DNA from: Gonocerus acuteangulatus
Lineage: Eukaryota; Arthropoda; Insecta; Hemiptera; Coreidae
Length of the DNA: 64,000 nt
NCBI GenBank assembly: GCA_946811695.1
Contig: OX328123.1
Coordinates: 126,391,518 to 126,455,517, forward strand
Reading direction: 5' to 3'
Shown: positions 10,930-23,600 of the stretch, piece after piece
Layout: each line of letters begins with the position of its first letter
Numbering within the stretch: the first letter of the stretch is position 1
The notes under the pieces: generated by a model
Told to the model about the DNA's origin: nothing
The model's database searches: none
The model's input: only the letters and a program-made list of their open reading frames with translations
Program-made: the position numbers and the translations under genes

Positions 10930-12900
10930 CTACAGTATTCCCCTGCAACCCCCTTAAAAGACCTCGCAGTTTCATTCCTTCTTATATTTTGGATATAATT
11001 AGAGAGAAGAAGAGATGGCGCCGTCTCTGGAGCAGGACTCGAGATCTAGATGCCAAAGCTCATTTTAACCGCCTTGCTAGAAAAGTTAAAAAAGAGCTCA
11101 ACGACTTCAGAATAAACAAGTACCAGGAGTTTCTGAGTGACCTAAGTAGTGGCGATGATCGGGTTTGGAAGGAAACCAGACGGCTTCTTCGTCCCAACAT
11201 CTCTATACCACCTCTACGGAAGGATAATATCGTAGTGACTTCGGATGAGGAGAAATGCAATTTTTTTTTCAGATCACCTTGAAGACATTTTCAATCCTAA
11301 TGAAGAACAAGAAAATTTAAACCACCAAACACTGGCGAATAGTATGCCTATTAAATTTATATCCCTAAATGAACTCAAAGCAGTTATACAGAAACTTCCC
11401 CGCAAAAAAGCTCCAGGTGAAGACCGAATCCCTAATATTGTCCTTAAAAATCTCCCAACAAAAGCTCTGGCCTTCTTAGTAGGATTATTCATTGCTGCTC
11501 TGCGTTTTGGCTATTTTCCAAGAAGTTGGAAAAATGGTATCATCCTGATGTTTCAAAAACCAGGCAGGCCAAAGGATGAGCCCTCAATGAGGCCAATTAC
11601 TTTATTAAATACTATTTGTAAAGTTTTTGAAACTTTAATTAATAATCGAATAAAGGCCCATATTTACGAACATCACATATTACCAACTCACCAATTTGGC
11701 TTCAAAAATAAACACTCAACAGTTCACCAGCTTCATAGATTAACAGAAGCAATTACACGCCCATTCGAAGAAAAGAAGTATTGCTGCGCGATTTCCTTGG
11801 ACGTTGCAGCAGCATTCGACTCTGTAAGCCACAGCTCCCTAACCTTAAAGATGCAACAAATAGGCTTACCACCATATTTACACGCGACATTACCACCATA
11901 TTTTTCTTCCTTCAAGACAGAACTTTTCAAGTACGTGTTAACTCAACACTCAGTACACGAAGAAATTGCAAAGTCGGCGTTCCTCAAGGTTCAGTGCTAA
12001 GCCCACTCTATTTAATATATACTGCTACGACATACCGACTCCTCCGACTGCGGACATAGCTACTTTTGCTGACGACACCTTACTGTATACTTCACACTCC
12101 GACTTACCAACGGCTATTAGAAACCTACAGACGTGATATTACAATGGTTCGACTCCTGGAAACTCAAAATTAAACCAGTCGAAAACAAAACGAATATATT
12201 TTCTCTCTGCAAATTTCATACAGACTCAAATATTTACATTAATCATAACATAATTCCTCGGAACAGAAAAGACGAGCCATTGAAATACCTAGGACTTCTT
12301 CTTGACACTAAACTGACATGGACCACTCACATAAAAACTAAACTGATACAGGCTTACCAAAGACTTGGACAGCTTTACCCCATGATCAACAGACATACTT
12401 CACTAAAACCACATACGACAATAATGCTCTATAAGACTTTAACTCGACCCCTCATTACGTACGGAGCACCTGTCTGGATGGGAGCCACGAAGACGCAGAT
12501 AAACAAGATCCAAATGTTTCAAAATAAAATCTTAAGAATTGCGGTGTCAGCCCCTTGGTTCATCAGGAACACACAACTGCATCGTGAACTGGATGTGCCC
12601 TACATAACGGATTTTCTGAAGAACACGACAATAAAATATCTGACTACTCTTCCAGCAGAGATTCAAGAACTGGGAATAGGACAAGTCACAGTAATTCGAC
12701 GCCTTAAAGCACGCTTGCCTCAAGACATCCTAAATCCTACATTATAGATACAGCCATTTTATTTGCTGATTCAGTCCTTACAGTTAATATTTCATATATT
12801 GTTTAATATGTTCATTTGTTTTAACTTAATGTTATTATGTTTTTGTTTAATTTGTGTAAGGCTTACAATCAAGCCGACCCAATAAATTTGTTTTTCTTCT
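10930..12900 (+). pseudogene. Jockey-type non-LTR retrotransposon, 5'-truncated and frameshifted
   Basis: The 3' half of an ORF2 in at least four frames: 10989-11280, 11245-11900, 11781-12059 and 12133-12747. The order is: basic linker region (REKKRWRRLWSRTRD), the RT start (KKAPGEDRIPNIVLK), RPITLLNTICKVFE, the HQFGFKNKHST block, motif A (CCAISLDVAAAFDSV), GVPQGSVLSP in the next frame, FADDTLLYT at about 12063-12090, and the thumb/C-terminal region ending before a TAG near 12746. No endonuclease domain and no RNase H are visible. The 3' end runs through an AATAAA and a T/C-rich tail near 12880-12912. The frameshifts make it inactive. Confidence 0.85.
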
Positions 12901-12904
12901 TTTT

Positions 12905-13571
12905 TTCTTCTTAATTGAGGTTAATTTAAAGTATGATGGCAGTCCTTGAATTACTAGAAATAAACTGTGATTTTGTCCCTCATAGAGTTTACGCCCTGGT
13001 GATGGCCCATCCGAGGTAATATTATCCCGAACCACTTTACACAAAGATTTGAAATTTTGCACGGACAATACGTTTAGAGAGTAAACACTCGCTAAGAAAG
13101 GTTTTTTTGATATTCAAATGTTTAAGTACTTTTGGGGGGGGGGGGTGAATTATTAAGAAGTTCCTCATCGGTTCATAAACAGTCCGATTTTGATACAAAA
13201 CGTTTGGTACAAAAATCTTTCTTCTCATTTAAAAGGTCAAGTTCATTAACCAGTTGATTCTGTTTACTGGAACATGGTTTTAGGAGCGAAATTTGTGCGA
13301 AAGATTCCTTAACGTAGGAAAACGAATGAAACCATTTTTTAAGCGAGTTCTGTAGCCATTTACCAGAAAAATTGATAGAAATACTTTTCAAAACTAATTT
13401 TCTGTTTGGGTATTCAGAAACGAAGTATATGGAAAAGAATTGTATGAATGGTGACACAAAGTTTTCGGATCTCAGTATATTTTTTAAAATATCTCGAAAA
13501 TGGTTGGGAACTTGTAGTAAGTGGAGGGCGGCTATTCGAAAGGTTTCTAAATTCTCTACAATAAGATTCTG
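12905..13571 (+). repeat. Mosaic repeat upstream of the 5S-SINE
   Basis: The start (gaggttaattt...gaattactagaaataaactgtgatttt) recurs at 56363-56425. The end shares words (caaaacgtttggtac, gttcattaaccag, 'aaaacgaatgaaacca') with the family B copies at 9.6 and 61.5 kb and with 57.48 kb. No gene. Confidence 0.5.
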
Positions 13572-13778
13572 GCCAACGGCCATAGCCACTTTGAATGCAC
13601 CGGTTCCCATAGATCGCCGAAGTTAAGCAACGTCGGGCGTGGTCAGTACCTGAATGGGTGACCGACCACGTGCTGTTGGCATTAGAAAAGGGTGGCAACC
13701 TGTAGATAGCCCGGCGCCAATGGCCAAGATGTAGATGCGCCGTTAAAAAAAAATAAATAAATAAAAAAAAAACAAAAC
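13572..13778 (+). mobile_element. 5S rRNA-derived SINE, copy 1
   Basis: The head is a 5S rRNA-like sequence: GCCAACGGCCATAGCCAC at the start, the internal promoter text GAAGTTAAGCAACGTCGGGC, TGGGTGACCGACCACG, and the closing GTTGGC. It is followed by an ~75-bp tail ('tagatagcccggcg', 'aagatgtagatgcgccg') and an A-rich end. The target duplication AAGATTCTG lies at 13563-13571 and 13779-13787. This is SINE3-type architecture. The internal box A/intermediate element/box C would support RNA polymerase III transcription. Confidence 0.9.
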
Positions 13779-13804
13779 AAGATTCTGTTGTAATGTTCGG
13801 TGGG

Positions 13805-13850
13805 CAGGGCCGCCACATGGGAGGGACAGCCGGGTACAGTTGTCCCGGGC
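13805..13850 (+). mobile_element. 46-bp remnant of the hAT-like family G
   Basis: CAGGGCCGCCACATGGGAGG to TCCCGGGC matches the terminus of the family G MITEs at 42.3, 43.8 and 59.2 kb. The related empty locus at 56432-56460 (ttcggtgg then ggcgatgtcaatcgaag) lacks it. It is flanked by GGTGGG and GGTGGA, so this is an extreme internal-deletion derivative or a broken terminus. Confidence 0.65.
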
Positions 13851-14251
13851 GGTGGAGCGATGTCAATCGAAGATAATTGCTTAAAACTCAAATTTGTTAG
13901 TTTTATGCTTTTCAACGTGTATTTGTCTCTGTTTACCTAACTTTTTAGGCGGTTGTTGTATTTTTTTTTTTCTCTCTCCAACGGAAACAAGCACGGTTAC
14001 CTCCACAAGGTGTTTCCTGGGTGACTTTAAAGTCCATGCAATAATAAGCTCTTTCTTGACACTAGTCCGGAGCGCCCCAACGTCAAGAAACATTATGCAT
14101 TAATTACTTATCAATTGATGAATAACATATAGTATGACGTGGTATAATAAAATGTACAAAATTGTGTAGTAGCGTTAATTTTGATCATATCTTATTTAAC
14201 TCAATATAAAAAATACTTATCGGTCGCGGTGAAGCACGGGTATTCAGCTAG
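13851..14251 (+). repeat. Helitron-like 3' region ending CTAG
   Basis: A close copy of 56440-56733, sharing 'gtgtatttgtctctgtttacctaac', 'ccaacggaaacaagcacgg' and the ending GCACG...TCAGCTAG followed by T. The sequence just before the end can form a short GC stem (around cggtgaagcacgg). No coding potential. Confidence 0.6.
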
Positions 14252-14492
14252 TAATCTTATAAAATGATAAGATATAATTTTTAATAGTTTTGCATAACCT
14301 GTGATGAATACATTTTTCTAGGTGTCTTTTAAAATTAAATGTTTTAACAAGCGCTAAACTATATTGCGAGTAAATATACATGTTACATTTACACATACAT
14401 TTATAGATCTCTGATGGTTAAAGACAGCTCCACAAACACAGATGTGTTTTCAAACAATTTTACCACGTGCCTTATGTGTAAGAATATTATTA

Positions 14493-14542
<50 letters not shown>

Positions 14543-14545
<3 letters not shown>

Positions 14546-14634
14546 AAATAGATTGAATATCTCACTATTTTTATGAGTGTACGTATATATATATATACAC
14601 TCATAAAAATAGTGAGATATTCAATCTATTTTTC
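14543..14634. repeat. Perfect 39-bp inverted repeat around a (TA) spacer
   Basis: The left arm 14543-14581 and right arm 14596-14634 are exact reverse complements; 14 bp of alternating purine-pyrimidine sequence separates them. A (TA)n tract abuts the left arm. It has no sequence relation to the neighbouring repeats. Confidence 0.9.
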
Positions 14635-15089
14635 GAAAGACTAGACAGGTAAAATGTTCTGGTTCGATTCTTAGGAAAGAGCGAAAGTCTAGCAGAGTGG
14701 AAATTAAGCCACTTAGCTTCAATTTAGCATTTATCAATTTTCTAGCTCAAGCTTTTAAAATTTATTTTTTCTTGGAGTTAATATTGCAGTAGGTATTTAA
14801 ATTTGTTTAGAAGTAAAATTAAGTTATAAATGTAACTTTCCCGCAAAAATAACAAGAGATTAAAAAAGTATATATAATGACAGTTCATGTTTCAAGCTTC
14901 TCTCATGATACCACGGATAATAAGGAAATGGACAAGCGCTAAGGGAACGTATTTCCTACAATTTTGACATGTTTGTATACATAAAATTGCAAGGGAAAAA
15001 CACGCTAAAAAAATATTCAGTTTTAGAGGAATTTAAAGCAGATGGATCAAACTGCATTTTAATAAAGTTAAAGAGAGCTAGTTCACATC

Positions 15090-15240
15090 AGACGTCCTTT
15101 TTAGCACTTTTTGAGCAATGCAGCTTTTTCACTTTGCACTCTTGAAAGAATTTTTGAAAAACGTTTTCAAATCTTCGTAGATTCTTCTTACAGCATATCA
15201 AAAATGACCCCTGTTAAAATATATATGTATATACATGCAC
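15090..15240 (-). repeat. Diverged family A end fragment
   Basis: Read on the minus strand it carries the 'gggtcattttgatatgc' block and ends in 'agtgctaaaa' wording. It is more diverged than the other copies, with an imperfect hairpin. Confidence 0.5.
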
Positions 15241-16017
15241 ATGTGTATGTGCATATTCCTTAACAGGATAGCAACCATAGTTTGTTTTTTTTGCCTCGTC
15301 ATCTTAGTACATAGCATTCCTATAACAAACTATTGAGCAAGAAGCATATCAATGCAAAGCCATAAGCACTATGATTCAAAATGATTTATTAAAGAAATTA
15401 ATTGTCACTTTTAATTCTTTAAGGACTTTCAAAATTTAATTAGTCAACAAAATTGTTGATTTAAAATATTTTTTGAAAGGAATGTATGACAAATGTTTTT
15501 ACTACAAAAACATCATTATTGTACGTTAGGTAAATAATAATTCATATTTAGTACAATTTCTACAAAAATGTATTAGAATCTACTTGTTTTAACATATTTT
15601 TCCAAGTATTCAGCGGATATAAAGCCAAGATATATTTTAATGGGTTCATTTGGAACATTATGTGGTGGGCTTTTTATAAATGTTAGAAAAAGTTTTGCTA
15701 AAAATTGTCTTTCATTTAAAATCTTTTGTTGGTTGATTTTAATGATCTAGAGATGAATGAATTATATATAAACTAATTTAATTACTTTTTTCATGGCCTC
15801 ACTCATTTTTTATTCAAAAATGCTCTTTGATTTCTTGTAAATAAATAAAATTTAAATTGCAATTTCTATAATTTTATTTTTTTATATTATCTAAAACACA
15901 TAATATAATATAATAACCTCTTATATTTTAAGTACCTCGTAAATTCTTTTGTTGCATAATATTCATAGTACTAATGGCCAAGGTGAATGATATCACGTAA
16001 CAAAGAAATTAAAGTGA

Positions 16018-16076
16018 TTTTTTTTTTTTTTTTTTTTTTTTAACGGTGCATCAACTATTTGGGCTATTAGCGCCGA
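16018..16076 (-). mobile_element. 5S-SINE 3' tail fragment
   Basis: A T22 run (the tail on the minus strand) is followed by 'aacggtgcatcaactatttgggctattagcgccg', the reverse complement of the tail of the 17958 copy. The 5S head is missing. Confidence 0.65.
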
Positions 16077-16621
16077 AGTTAATGAATTAACTCAAAGCTG
16101 TTCTCGCTCCAGAATTTTTGTAATAATGTTTCAAAACACATCAAATTTTCACGCTTTTATTCTCATAAATTCCTAATTTCACGCTAAGAGCTGTTGCTTC
16201 CAGAAATTATTTAGTTATTAAGTAAAGTAAATCTACTAGACCACTAGATTTTACTAGTCCTTCGTGTTTGTCACCAATCCTTGTACCTGTTCAGGTTTCT
16301 ATGTCTGTATAGAAATATTCTATTTAGACAACTGATCTTTAGGTCTATACTTTGGAATTAGTTCCTGCGAGTCAGGCATTTTAATTTTTGATTAATGTCA
16401 AACACTATATTGTGTTATGTAAATATTAATAATTAGACAACCTTAATCAAAACAACTCCTATTGAATTAATTGAGACAATTAAATGTACACAATGATATT
16501 TATACAACTGCAGTTTTGGATGGTTTATAAAGAGCATAACCAAATGAGAAATTAGTCAATTCTTTAGCAATCTATGGTGAGTGTGCAAAATTGTCATTAC
16601 TTTTTTTTATAGCTATTGTAT

Positions 16622-16785
16622 TATTAGTGGTGGCTATCTGTAGGCATCCACCCTTTAATAATATCAACAGCACTTACTTTTTCCTGACGATCACTGATCC
16701 AAGTTCTAGCCTCTTCGGACATTGCTTAACTTTGGTAACCTTAGGGGACCAGTGAATTCAACAAGTAACGGCTGATGGCCATTCT
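16622..16785 (-). mobile_element. Ancient, diverged 5S-derived SINE
   Basis: The reverse complement keeps the word order of the other copies: GGCCATCAGCCGTTAC, AAAGTTAAGCAATGTC, TTGGATCAGTGATC, GTGCTGTTGAT, and then AAAGGGTGG and CTACAGATAGCC. Identity is much lower than in the 13.6 and 55.1 kb copies, so the family has been active over a long time. Confidence 0.6.
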
Positions 16786-17515
16786 CATTAATTCAAATGG
16801 TTTATACTTCATAATTATATGGGTCATTAAGAAGAAATTAAAAATTGTATAAAGTCAAATTCAAGATATTTATTTTTTAAAAATTTCAAATAATTCTGAA
16901 ATAAATTAATTTGTTTGAATTCAAAATTCTTTTCGGTTATTGCGCCAAAAATGTTGGTTAATTTTTCTCTCAATAAAGGGAGAGAAAACTGTTTGCATTT
17001 TTAAAATGGAAGTTATTAAAATTCCAAAAAATATTTAAATTTTCATTTAAGTTATGTCAATGAGTCTTATTTACCAGCTTTTTGAGACCAGAAGTCAATA
17101 GTTGATCAAAAAGAACAATATTTAGCCTTATTAGTTTTCTTCTACTAAAAAGTTTAAAATGAATGATTACCAACAATTAGATATTTGAACAATTAGATAT
17201 TTTGAGGCAAGGCCTAGCCCTCAGTGCTCAGCGAAAATTGCTTCAACCTCATGCGAATTCCTTAAAAATCTAAAGGCTATTAGGGTAACCAAAAACATAT
17301 TATTATCACTCTGAAGCAATTATTACTGGTACTTCGGATTTTTTTTAGTGAACAAAAAAATTGTTTTAAGTTATGGCAGATTTGGAACTCCTTTCCTAGT
17401 AGACACGTCCAATATGACTGGACTCTACAAGAATTCATTTCAGCTATATTTAGAAGTGATGATTGTATTGCAAAAATAGAAACTCATTGTGTTTAAGCTG
17501 TAATGTGATTTCATG

Positions 17516-17523
17516 TATAAATT
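17516..17523 (+). promoter_or_regulatory. Possible TATA box of the protease gene
   Basis: TATAAATT lies 23 bp upstream of the start codon. That would leave almost no 5' UTR, so either the leader is very short or the real promoter lies upstream of a non-coding first exon. Nearby 'gcgcag' could be a splice acceptor. Weak call. Confidence 0.25.
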
Positions 17524-17545
17524 ATGCGCAGGTAGACGGGTCAAC

Positions 17546-17644
17546 ATGCATCTCCTACTCCTTTCTCTCCTCGTAGCTATCCTCTCCACGGAATCCTGGG
17601 CTGGTGGCCGAGGCACTTCATGCCCTTGTGGATGGACTAATAGT
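17546..17644 (+). CDS. Protease exon 1: signal peptide and CPCGW leader
   Basis: Start ATG at 17546, then a Leu-rich signal peptide. The exon ends AAT AGT before the donor GTGAGT (phase 0). Conservation of the CxCGW motif, and the fact that phase 0 matches exon 2 exactly before GRIVGG, support this as the true first coding exon. Confidence 0.85.
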
Positions 17645-20600
17645 GTGAGTATCAATGATACATTCTAGACTAACGTTCCATAAAATACCAATAGATACTG
17701 ATAGAATATGTATCTATTTCTGCTTCACATCTAATATATTTTAATTCTTTCTCCAGATAGTCTCCTATTATTTCCAAGCTGTAAATAAATAATTTTGAAA
17801 TACAATAATAAATATATATTGTGAAGAATTATATTTTAAAAGACCAGTGTTTGAAATTTAATTTGAAGTAATGCAGATTGCATGTGTTTTATTATATTTA
17901 AGAATGATAGCATTATAAAACTTATTGATTTTTTTTTTAAATATATTAATATATAGTGCCAACAGCCATAGCCACGTTGAGTTTTGCACCGGTTCCCATT
18001 GATCACCGAAGTTAAGCAACATTGGGCATGGGCAATACCTGAATGGGTGACCGACCACGTGCTGTTGGCATTATAAAAGGGCGGCAACCTATAGATAGTC
18101 CGGCGTTAATAGCCCAATTGTTGATACACCATTAAACCTTAAAAAAAAAAAAATAAATAATATATTGTTAATAGTAATATAATATAATCACAGCTGATAA
18201 TAATTTATTTATTTATTAAATTTTAACGTCCATTTATTATTAACTACTAATTTTAGGAAGGGTTATCTATAGGTTACCACCCTTTTCTAGCCAGGATAGG
18301 GCTGATGCCTTTTCTTTTTTCTCGAACCCAAGACCCTTTGGCACGGAGTGTTAATTGCTCACGTCTTAAAGCTCACGGCCACCGGGCCTCCACAAATAAT
18401 TTTAATAATGTATGAGGTAATTCAATTTTATATGTACTTTAAAGTACAATTAAAATTGAATATTTGATTAAGCCTAGGATTCCCAAGGGGTGGGGCAAAC
18501 TTGAAGCCCATATCATATTTTTTTATTTATATCTATGTCCATAAATTTAAAAAAAAATAGGGGAAACATTCATTTGTCAGATATATCAATAATAATATGG
18601 ACATTAACGTTTCTTTTAAATTTGTCGTTTTCCAGCAAAAAGTATCTTTGGCAAGTGGGATTCAAGAGCTCACCTTAGGAAGGTATGCAGTCTTCTCCAA
18701 GATTAACCCTTACGAGATAGTCTTAGATGTCCATGGTGCAGAGCTTGTTACACACTCCTGGTTCCGCAGGACGGCATTAAAATAGCCGAGCCTGCACCAC
18801 CCATCTCTTCTCATTTATCCTAATATGCTTTCGTTATTTCTTTCTTTAAAAAGTTTTCCGTCCCCATTTTATTATTCTGGGCTTTAGATCAGTCTAAGTC
18901 AGGCTTAAAAACGTTTTTATTTAATTTTGTTTTTATTGATTAATCATTTTTTTAAATAATATCAAGTCAAATATATTGGCGTTGATATAATATCTATGGA
19001 ACATAATCTCTATGTACACATCAACTGGTATAACACAAATAAAGAGAGGGGGATCAGAACTATGAACTGCTCAAATTCAGGACCATAAATATGCTTTAGG
19101 TCCACCTGACAAACCTATGTAATGTACTGTATAACATACAGTCTTCTTTTTCGTACATGGCCATCGTGCATGCGCGAACGCCAGTGGACACTTTTTTGTA
19201 ACACTTTTTTTCAGTTTAGTCATTGCTAAAGCTAAAAAGAACTTGGCAGCAGAGGGAAACCCCCATTCAACAATAGGGCATTGTATTTTTATGAACTCTA
19301 GCTAATTCAAGAGAGACTAGAGCTTACAAAACTTACTGCTAAATATCACAAAAAGCTGTCACAGAGGTGACAAAGAAATGGTGTTGTCTCGAAAGTGGCT
19401 CTCAGGCCAAGGGGCATGCCGGGCCCATTGTCACAAAATTGGCTCAGGCCACAGGGCATGTGCGCATGTTGTCATGAAAGTGGCTATTAGTTAAAATTGT
19501 TAAATTATTAGTTAGTAATTATTACAATTTTTTTTATCCTTTATTACTGCCACAATTACTTTCATTATTTGCAGTCTTTCCTGTATTTTTGGACATTTAT
19601 AAATTCTTATTGATATTTTAGCTTTTATAAAAATCTTCATGGTTATAAATAAATTTTCCTTATTACAAAATGATTCATTTCAGTCAACTTCTTTACAAAT
19701 AATTTTATAAATATTTAAATATTCTGTTCATTTTAAATTAATAGGCACCTCATTTGATAAATTTATCAAGGCATTTCAGAAAAATGAATTTTCAAAATAT
19801 TGGAATATATTTCTCGTTAATTTTTCATTTATAAATTATTGAAAGTCCTGATCAGAACTACATGACTGCATTATGGAGTTTTAATCCATACAGGAAAAAG
19901 AAAACTTTTGAGAAGGAAAATTTACATTTACTTAAACTCAATTTCAGTAGGATAACATATACCGGGAGTTAATATTGATTTTCAAGTTGAGGATCTAATA
20001 ATTGATGTATATATATTTTATTGAAATAAACAATGAATTGAATCTTTGCCATAACTACATAAATCTCTTCATCAGAGAATATCAACCTCTTTATTAATAA
20101 TTTGACTACTCCAGCCCTTGTGAACCATGCTTAAAAGCTTATATAAGTACCCAAAAAAATGTATGTTAAATTTTGAATTGTCTGTAAAAAGTTATGATCA
20201 ATTGTACAGTTTATGGACATTTGCAAATTTAATTAATTTTGTATTTCCTCTCTCCTAGCAGACCCGTTTAGAAGTTGGGCTCAAGCCACTATGAGACTAG
20301 TACCTATCTTTCTATTATAACTCTTGAGGTACATGATGGATTAGTACATGAGTGTTACTTGGCTTTTGTATGCAATTAGTAAAAAGGCAAACGTTTAATT
20401 ATCTAACAGTTTTTGTAAACATCACTTTTTATTCAAAACAGGGTAGAATTGTGGGCGGACAAGAAACCAAGAAGAATGAATATCCATGGACCGCAGCTTT
20501 GTTTGACCCGACCAACAGGTTGGTGGGATGTGGAGCATCAATTGTCACTCAATACCACGCCATCACTGCAGCTCACTGTGGTGGAATGAGATTTAACCGC

Positions 20601-23600
20601 AATATTGTTCTTTTAGTAGGCGCACACAATACTAATTGCAAGTATTTAATATTTCAATAGTCTTATAGTATTTTTTTATTATTCCCCGTAGAGACGAAAC
20701 TCGTTTGATATTTTATGTGACTCTAAATGTTGACATGTTTTATTTGTTGTTTTTTTCACAGATAATGATGGAACAAGAGTGCCAATTGATAGATGGGTAA
20801 TTCATCCAGATTTTGAAAGGCATGCACCAGTCAGTGATGATATCACAGTTGTTGTTACCAGAACTCCAATTCCATTTGGACCCAATGTTGGACCAGTCTG
20901 CTTGCCTTCAGGAAGAATTAACTTGGAAAATCAAAAAGTCACCGCTATAGGTAGGCACTAAACTATCAATTATTTGATAACTATTGAAAAGTGACCCTAT
21001 TAAATCCAATCATTAAATTATAAGGCGGAATGTCAACGAATGAAATATGTTAGTTAATAAAAATTATTTAATAATTCCTGCTCACCATTTTTCACACCTT
21101 CAGTGCCTCATCAGGAGCTAAAATGTAGAAGATTTATAGCCACGTGCCATACCAGTTATGACACGGTTGAAAATTCTCTTCCTTACTGTGGCTGAAAATA
21201 TTCAAAATTTTAGCTTCTGATGAGGCACTAAAGGTACAAAACAGTGAGCAAGAATTAAAATTTGTTATTAATTCACGTATTTTCTTAATTATATTGAAAC
21301 ACTTGGCTGTGAATAGAATGTGTTAATATATTTTAATATACTCAAAATTAAATACCTAATATATAAAAATCTGTTTATCTGTTTGTTCCTTATACAAATC
21401 CACACCATTTGACCGATTTTGACCAAACTTGGCACACAGGTAGGTCTTGAGCCGGGAAATGTTATAGGCTAGGTCAAAATCATCTACCGGCTGTCTGTCT
21501 GTATGTTTGTTCCTTTTTTAAATCCCCACCGTTTTAAAAATTTTGACCAAACTTGGCACACAGATAGATCTTGATCCGGGGAGTGTCATATACTAAGTCA
21601 AAAACGTCTACGACCTGTCTGTCTGTATGTTTGTTTGTTATACAAATCCCCACTGTTTGACCGACTTTGACCAAACTTGGCACACGTGTATGTCTTGATC
21701 CTGGGAATGATATATGCTAAGCTAAAATCGCCTAGGACTCACAGATCGGATGTCACAGGTTTGAAACTGTGAACCCGAACAGTTACAGATATGTGTTATT
21801 AGATTTTAATTACTTATTTAGTTTAAAATTAATTTTCTAGATGCAGAAAGTAGGTGTAGCAAGGCACGCCAGGTAACAGCTAGTAGTTTAATATAATGAA
21901 GCTTCCTTGATTAAAGACTCCTGTCTGTTCATTTTTATCTTATTACAAATAACATTTGTCTGAAATGTCTACAAATAATTTATATGATTCTTTTCTATTA
22001 ATTTATTTGAACAAATAATGTTTTTTCATCATGTATTGCTTACACTGTTACTTGTCTCTAAGTTTTGCATTTGCTTTAATAGTATATTATGTAAATATTA
22101 ATATCAACATATTTCACATAAAAAACTTTCATAAAACAGATCAAGTATTGTAACATATAAAATAATTGCAACAGTACAGAAACTGGGGGTCTCCCGTGGT
22201 CTAGTGGCTAGCACCTTAGATTCATAAGCCGGAGATGGTGGGTTCAATTCCCACTGGTGGCAAGAATTTTCTCATCCTACGACTCATTGGGAAAATTCCT
22301 CGCTGCACCCTGGATGTCGGCGCTCATGGCCCAGACGTCGAAGCGCCGTAGAAAGGACAGAAACCATAACAAAATAATGTATTGGAATATATATATATAT
22401 ACACACACAGTGCTGAGAAAAAATATAGACTCAAGGGGAAAATGTACTATTTGACTTCATTAAAGTCATTTATTTTGAAATTTTGCTAACAAAAGATATT
22501 ATTTAATGTTTAACTAAATGATTTGTTACAATTTTGATAAAAAAAGTTAATGATATTGTTAGGATTTGCTCCATTTGATACAAAATAACAAAAAACAACC
22601 TGTGAAAAAGTATAAACTCAAACATTTTCTGACTCTTTAATGAGTACATTCTTTTCAATAATGACATCTAATGCCATGTTTCCTTCATGTTCATGAGTCC
22701 TTTAAGGACACTTCTTACTAAATTAATTTAAGTGCTCTCTGGTTTGTTTTCCTAAGCTTGTGTTATCCTTTCTTTGAGCTTGTCAATATTTTGGATTTCT
22801 GGCTTCAAAAAGTCATAGACTTCTCTTGACAGAATTATCCATCCATTTTCTATCGAATTAAGATTCGGACTAAGGGCTGGCCAATATAAAATGTTGATTC
22901 CAAAATCCTAAAACCATTGTTTTGTAGCCCATGTAGCATGAATCGGCGCGTTATTCTGCTGAGAAATGATTATTTCTTCTTCCAACATCGTAATAAACGG
23001 CAAAAGGAACTCTGCCAAATCATTTTGATACGTAATTTCTTCATTTTTCCAGAAATAAATGCAATTAGAGTTTTACTCTCTTCATTAAACGCAGTCTATA
23101 CCCATGACTCTGCTACTTCAATGCGACCTTCTTGAATTTTTTTTTTTTTTATTTCTTAAGTCTTGCCAGTAATAATTTGAACCATCTGGACCATCAATTT
23201 TAAGTTTTTTTTGTCACTAAAAATAACGCTTGACCATTTTTTGGCTACTTTGAATATGATTTTCAGCGAACTGCAGTCGTCACTGCAAATGATGTTTCTT
23301 GAGCTGTGGTTTTCGCATTACCATACAATATTTCAAGATCTGTGATTCCGTTATCCACTTCCTCATCAAGCTAACATCACATGCTAAATTAAATCGCCCC
23401 AAAATCAGTGCAAAGGATGCTCCTGTTTTTGAGATGTCTCTCGAAACCGCCCGTTTTACTTGCTTCAAAACATTTGGAGGACTTCCATTTCTTTTATTTT
23501 TCCCGTAATTGTCTTGGCTGCAACTTAAAAAGTTATTGGCCACTCCTTGGGAGGCGTTTTGCTCACGAACAAGTTGTCTCTGGGACCCCCCTCTTCTTAG

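Larger units (their letters stand above)
14252..17545. other. AT-rich region upstream of the protease gene
   Basis: I see no host gene here. It contains a (TA)n tract (14497-14541), a perfect hairpin (14543-14634), a diverged minus-strand family A end (about 15090-15240) and two old 5S-SINE pieces (16018-16076 and 16622-16785). Any distal promoter or 5' UTR exon of the protease would lie here but cannot be identified by eye. Confidence 0.5.

Noticed and set aside
13572..13680. 5S rRNA genes (also 17958 and 55087)
   Set aside because: Each 5S-like head is joined to a shared tail and A-rich end, and two have target duplications; they are SINEs.
20638..20643. Protease locus as a pseudogene because exon 2 seems out of phase with exon 3
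   Set aside because: A GC-AG intron restores the frame through the whole gene, and all other sites are canonical.
22185..22260. Possible tRNA genes (also 24322, 51650-51735, 51896-51975, 58080-58158)
   Set aside because: Box A and box B are present, but acceptor stems do not pair well and each is followed by the same SINE body and tail.
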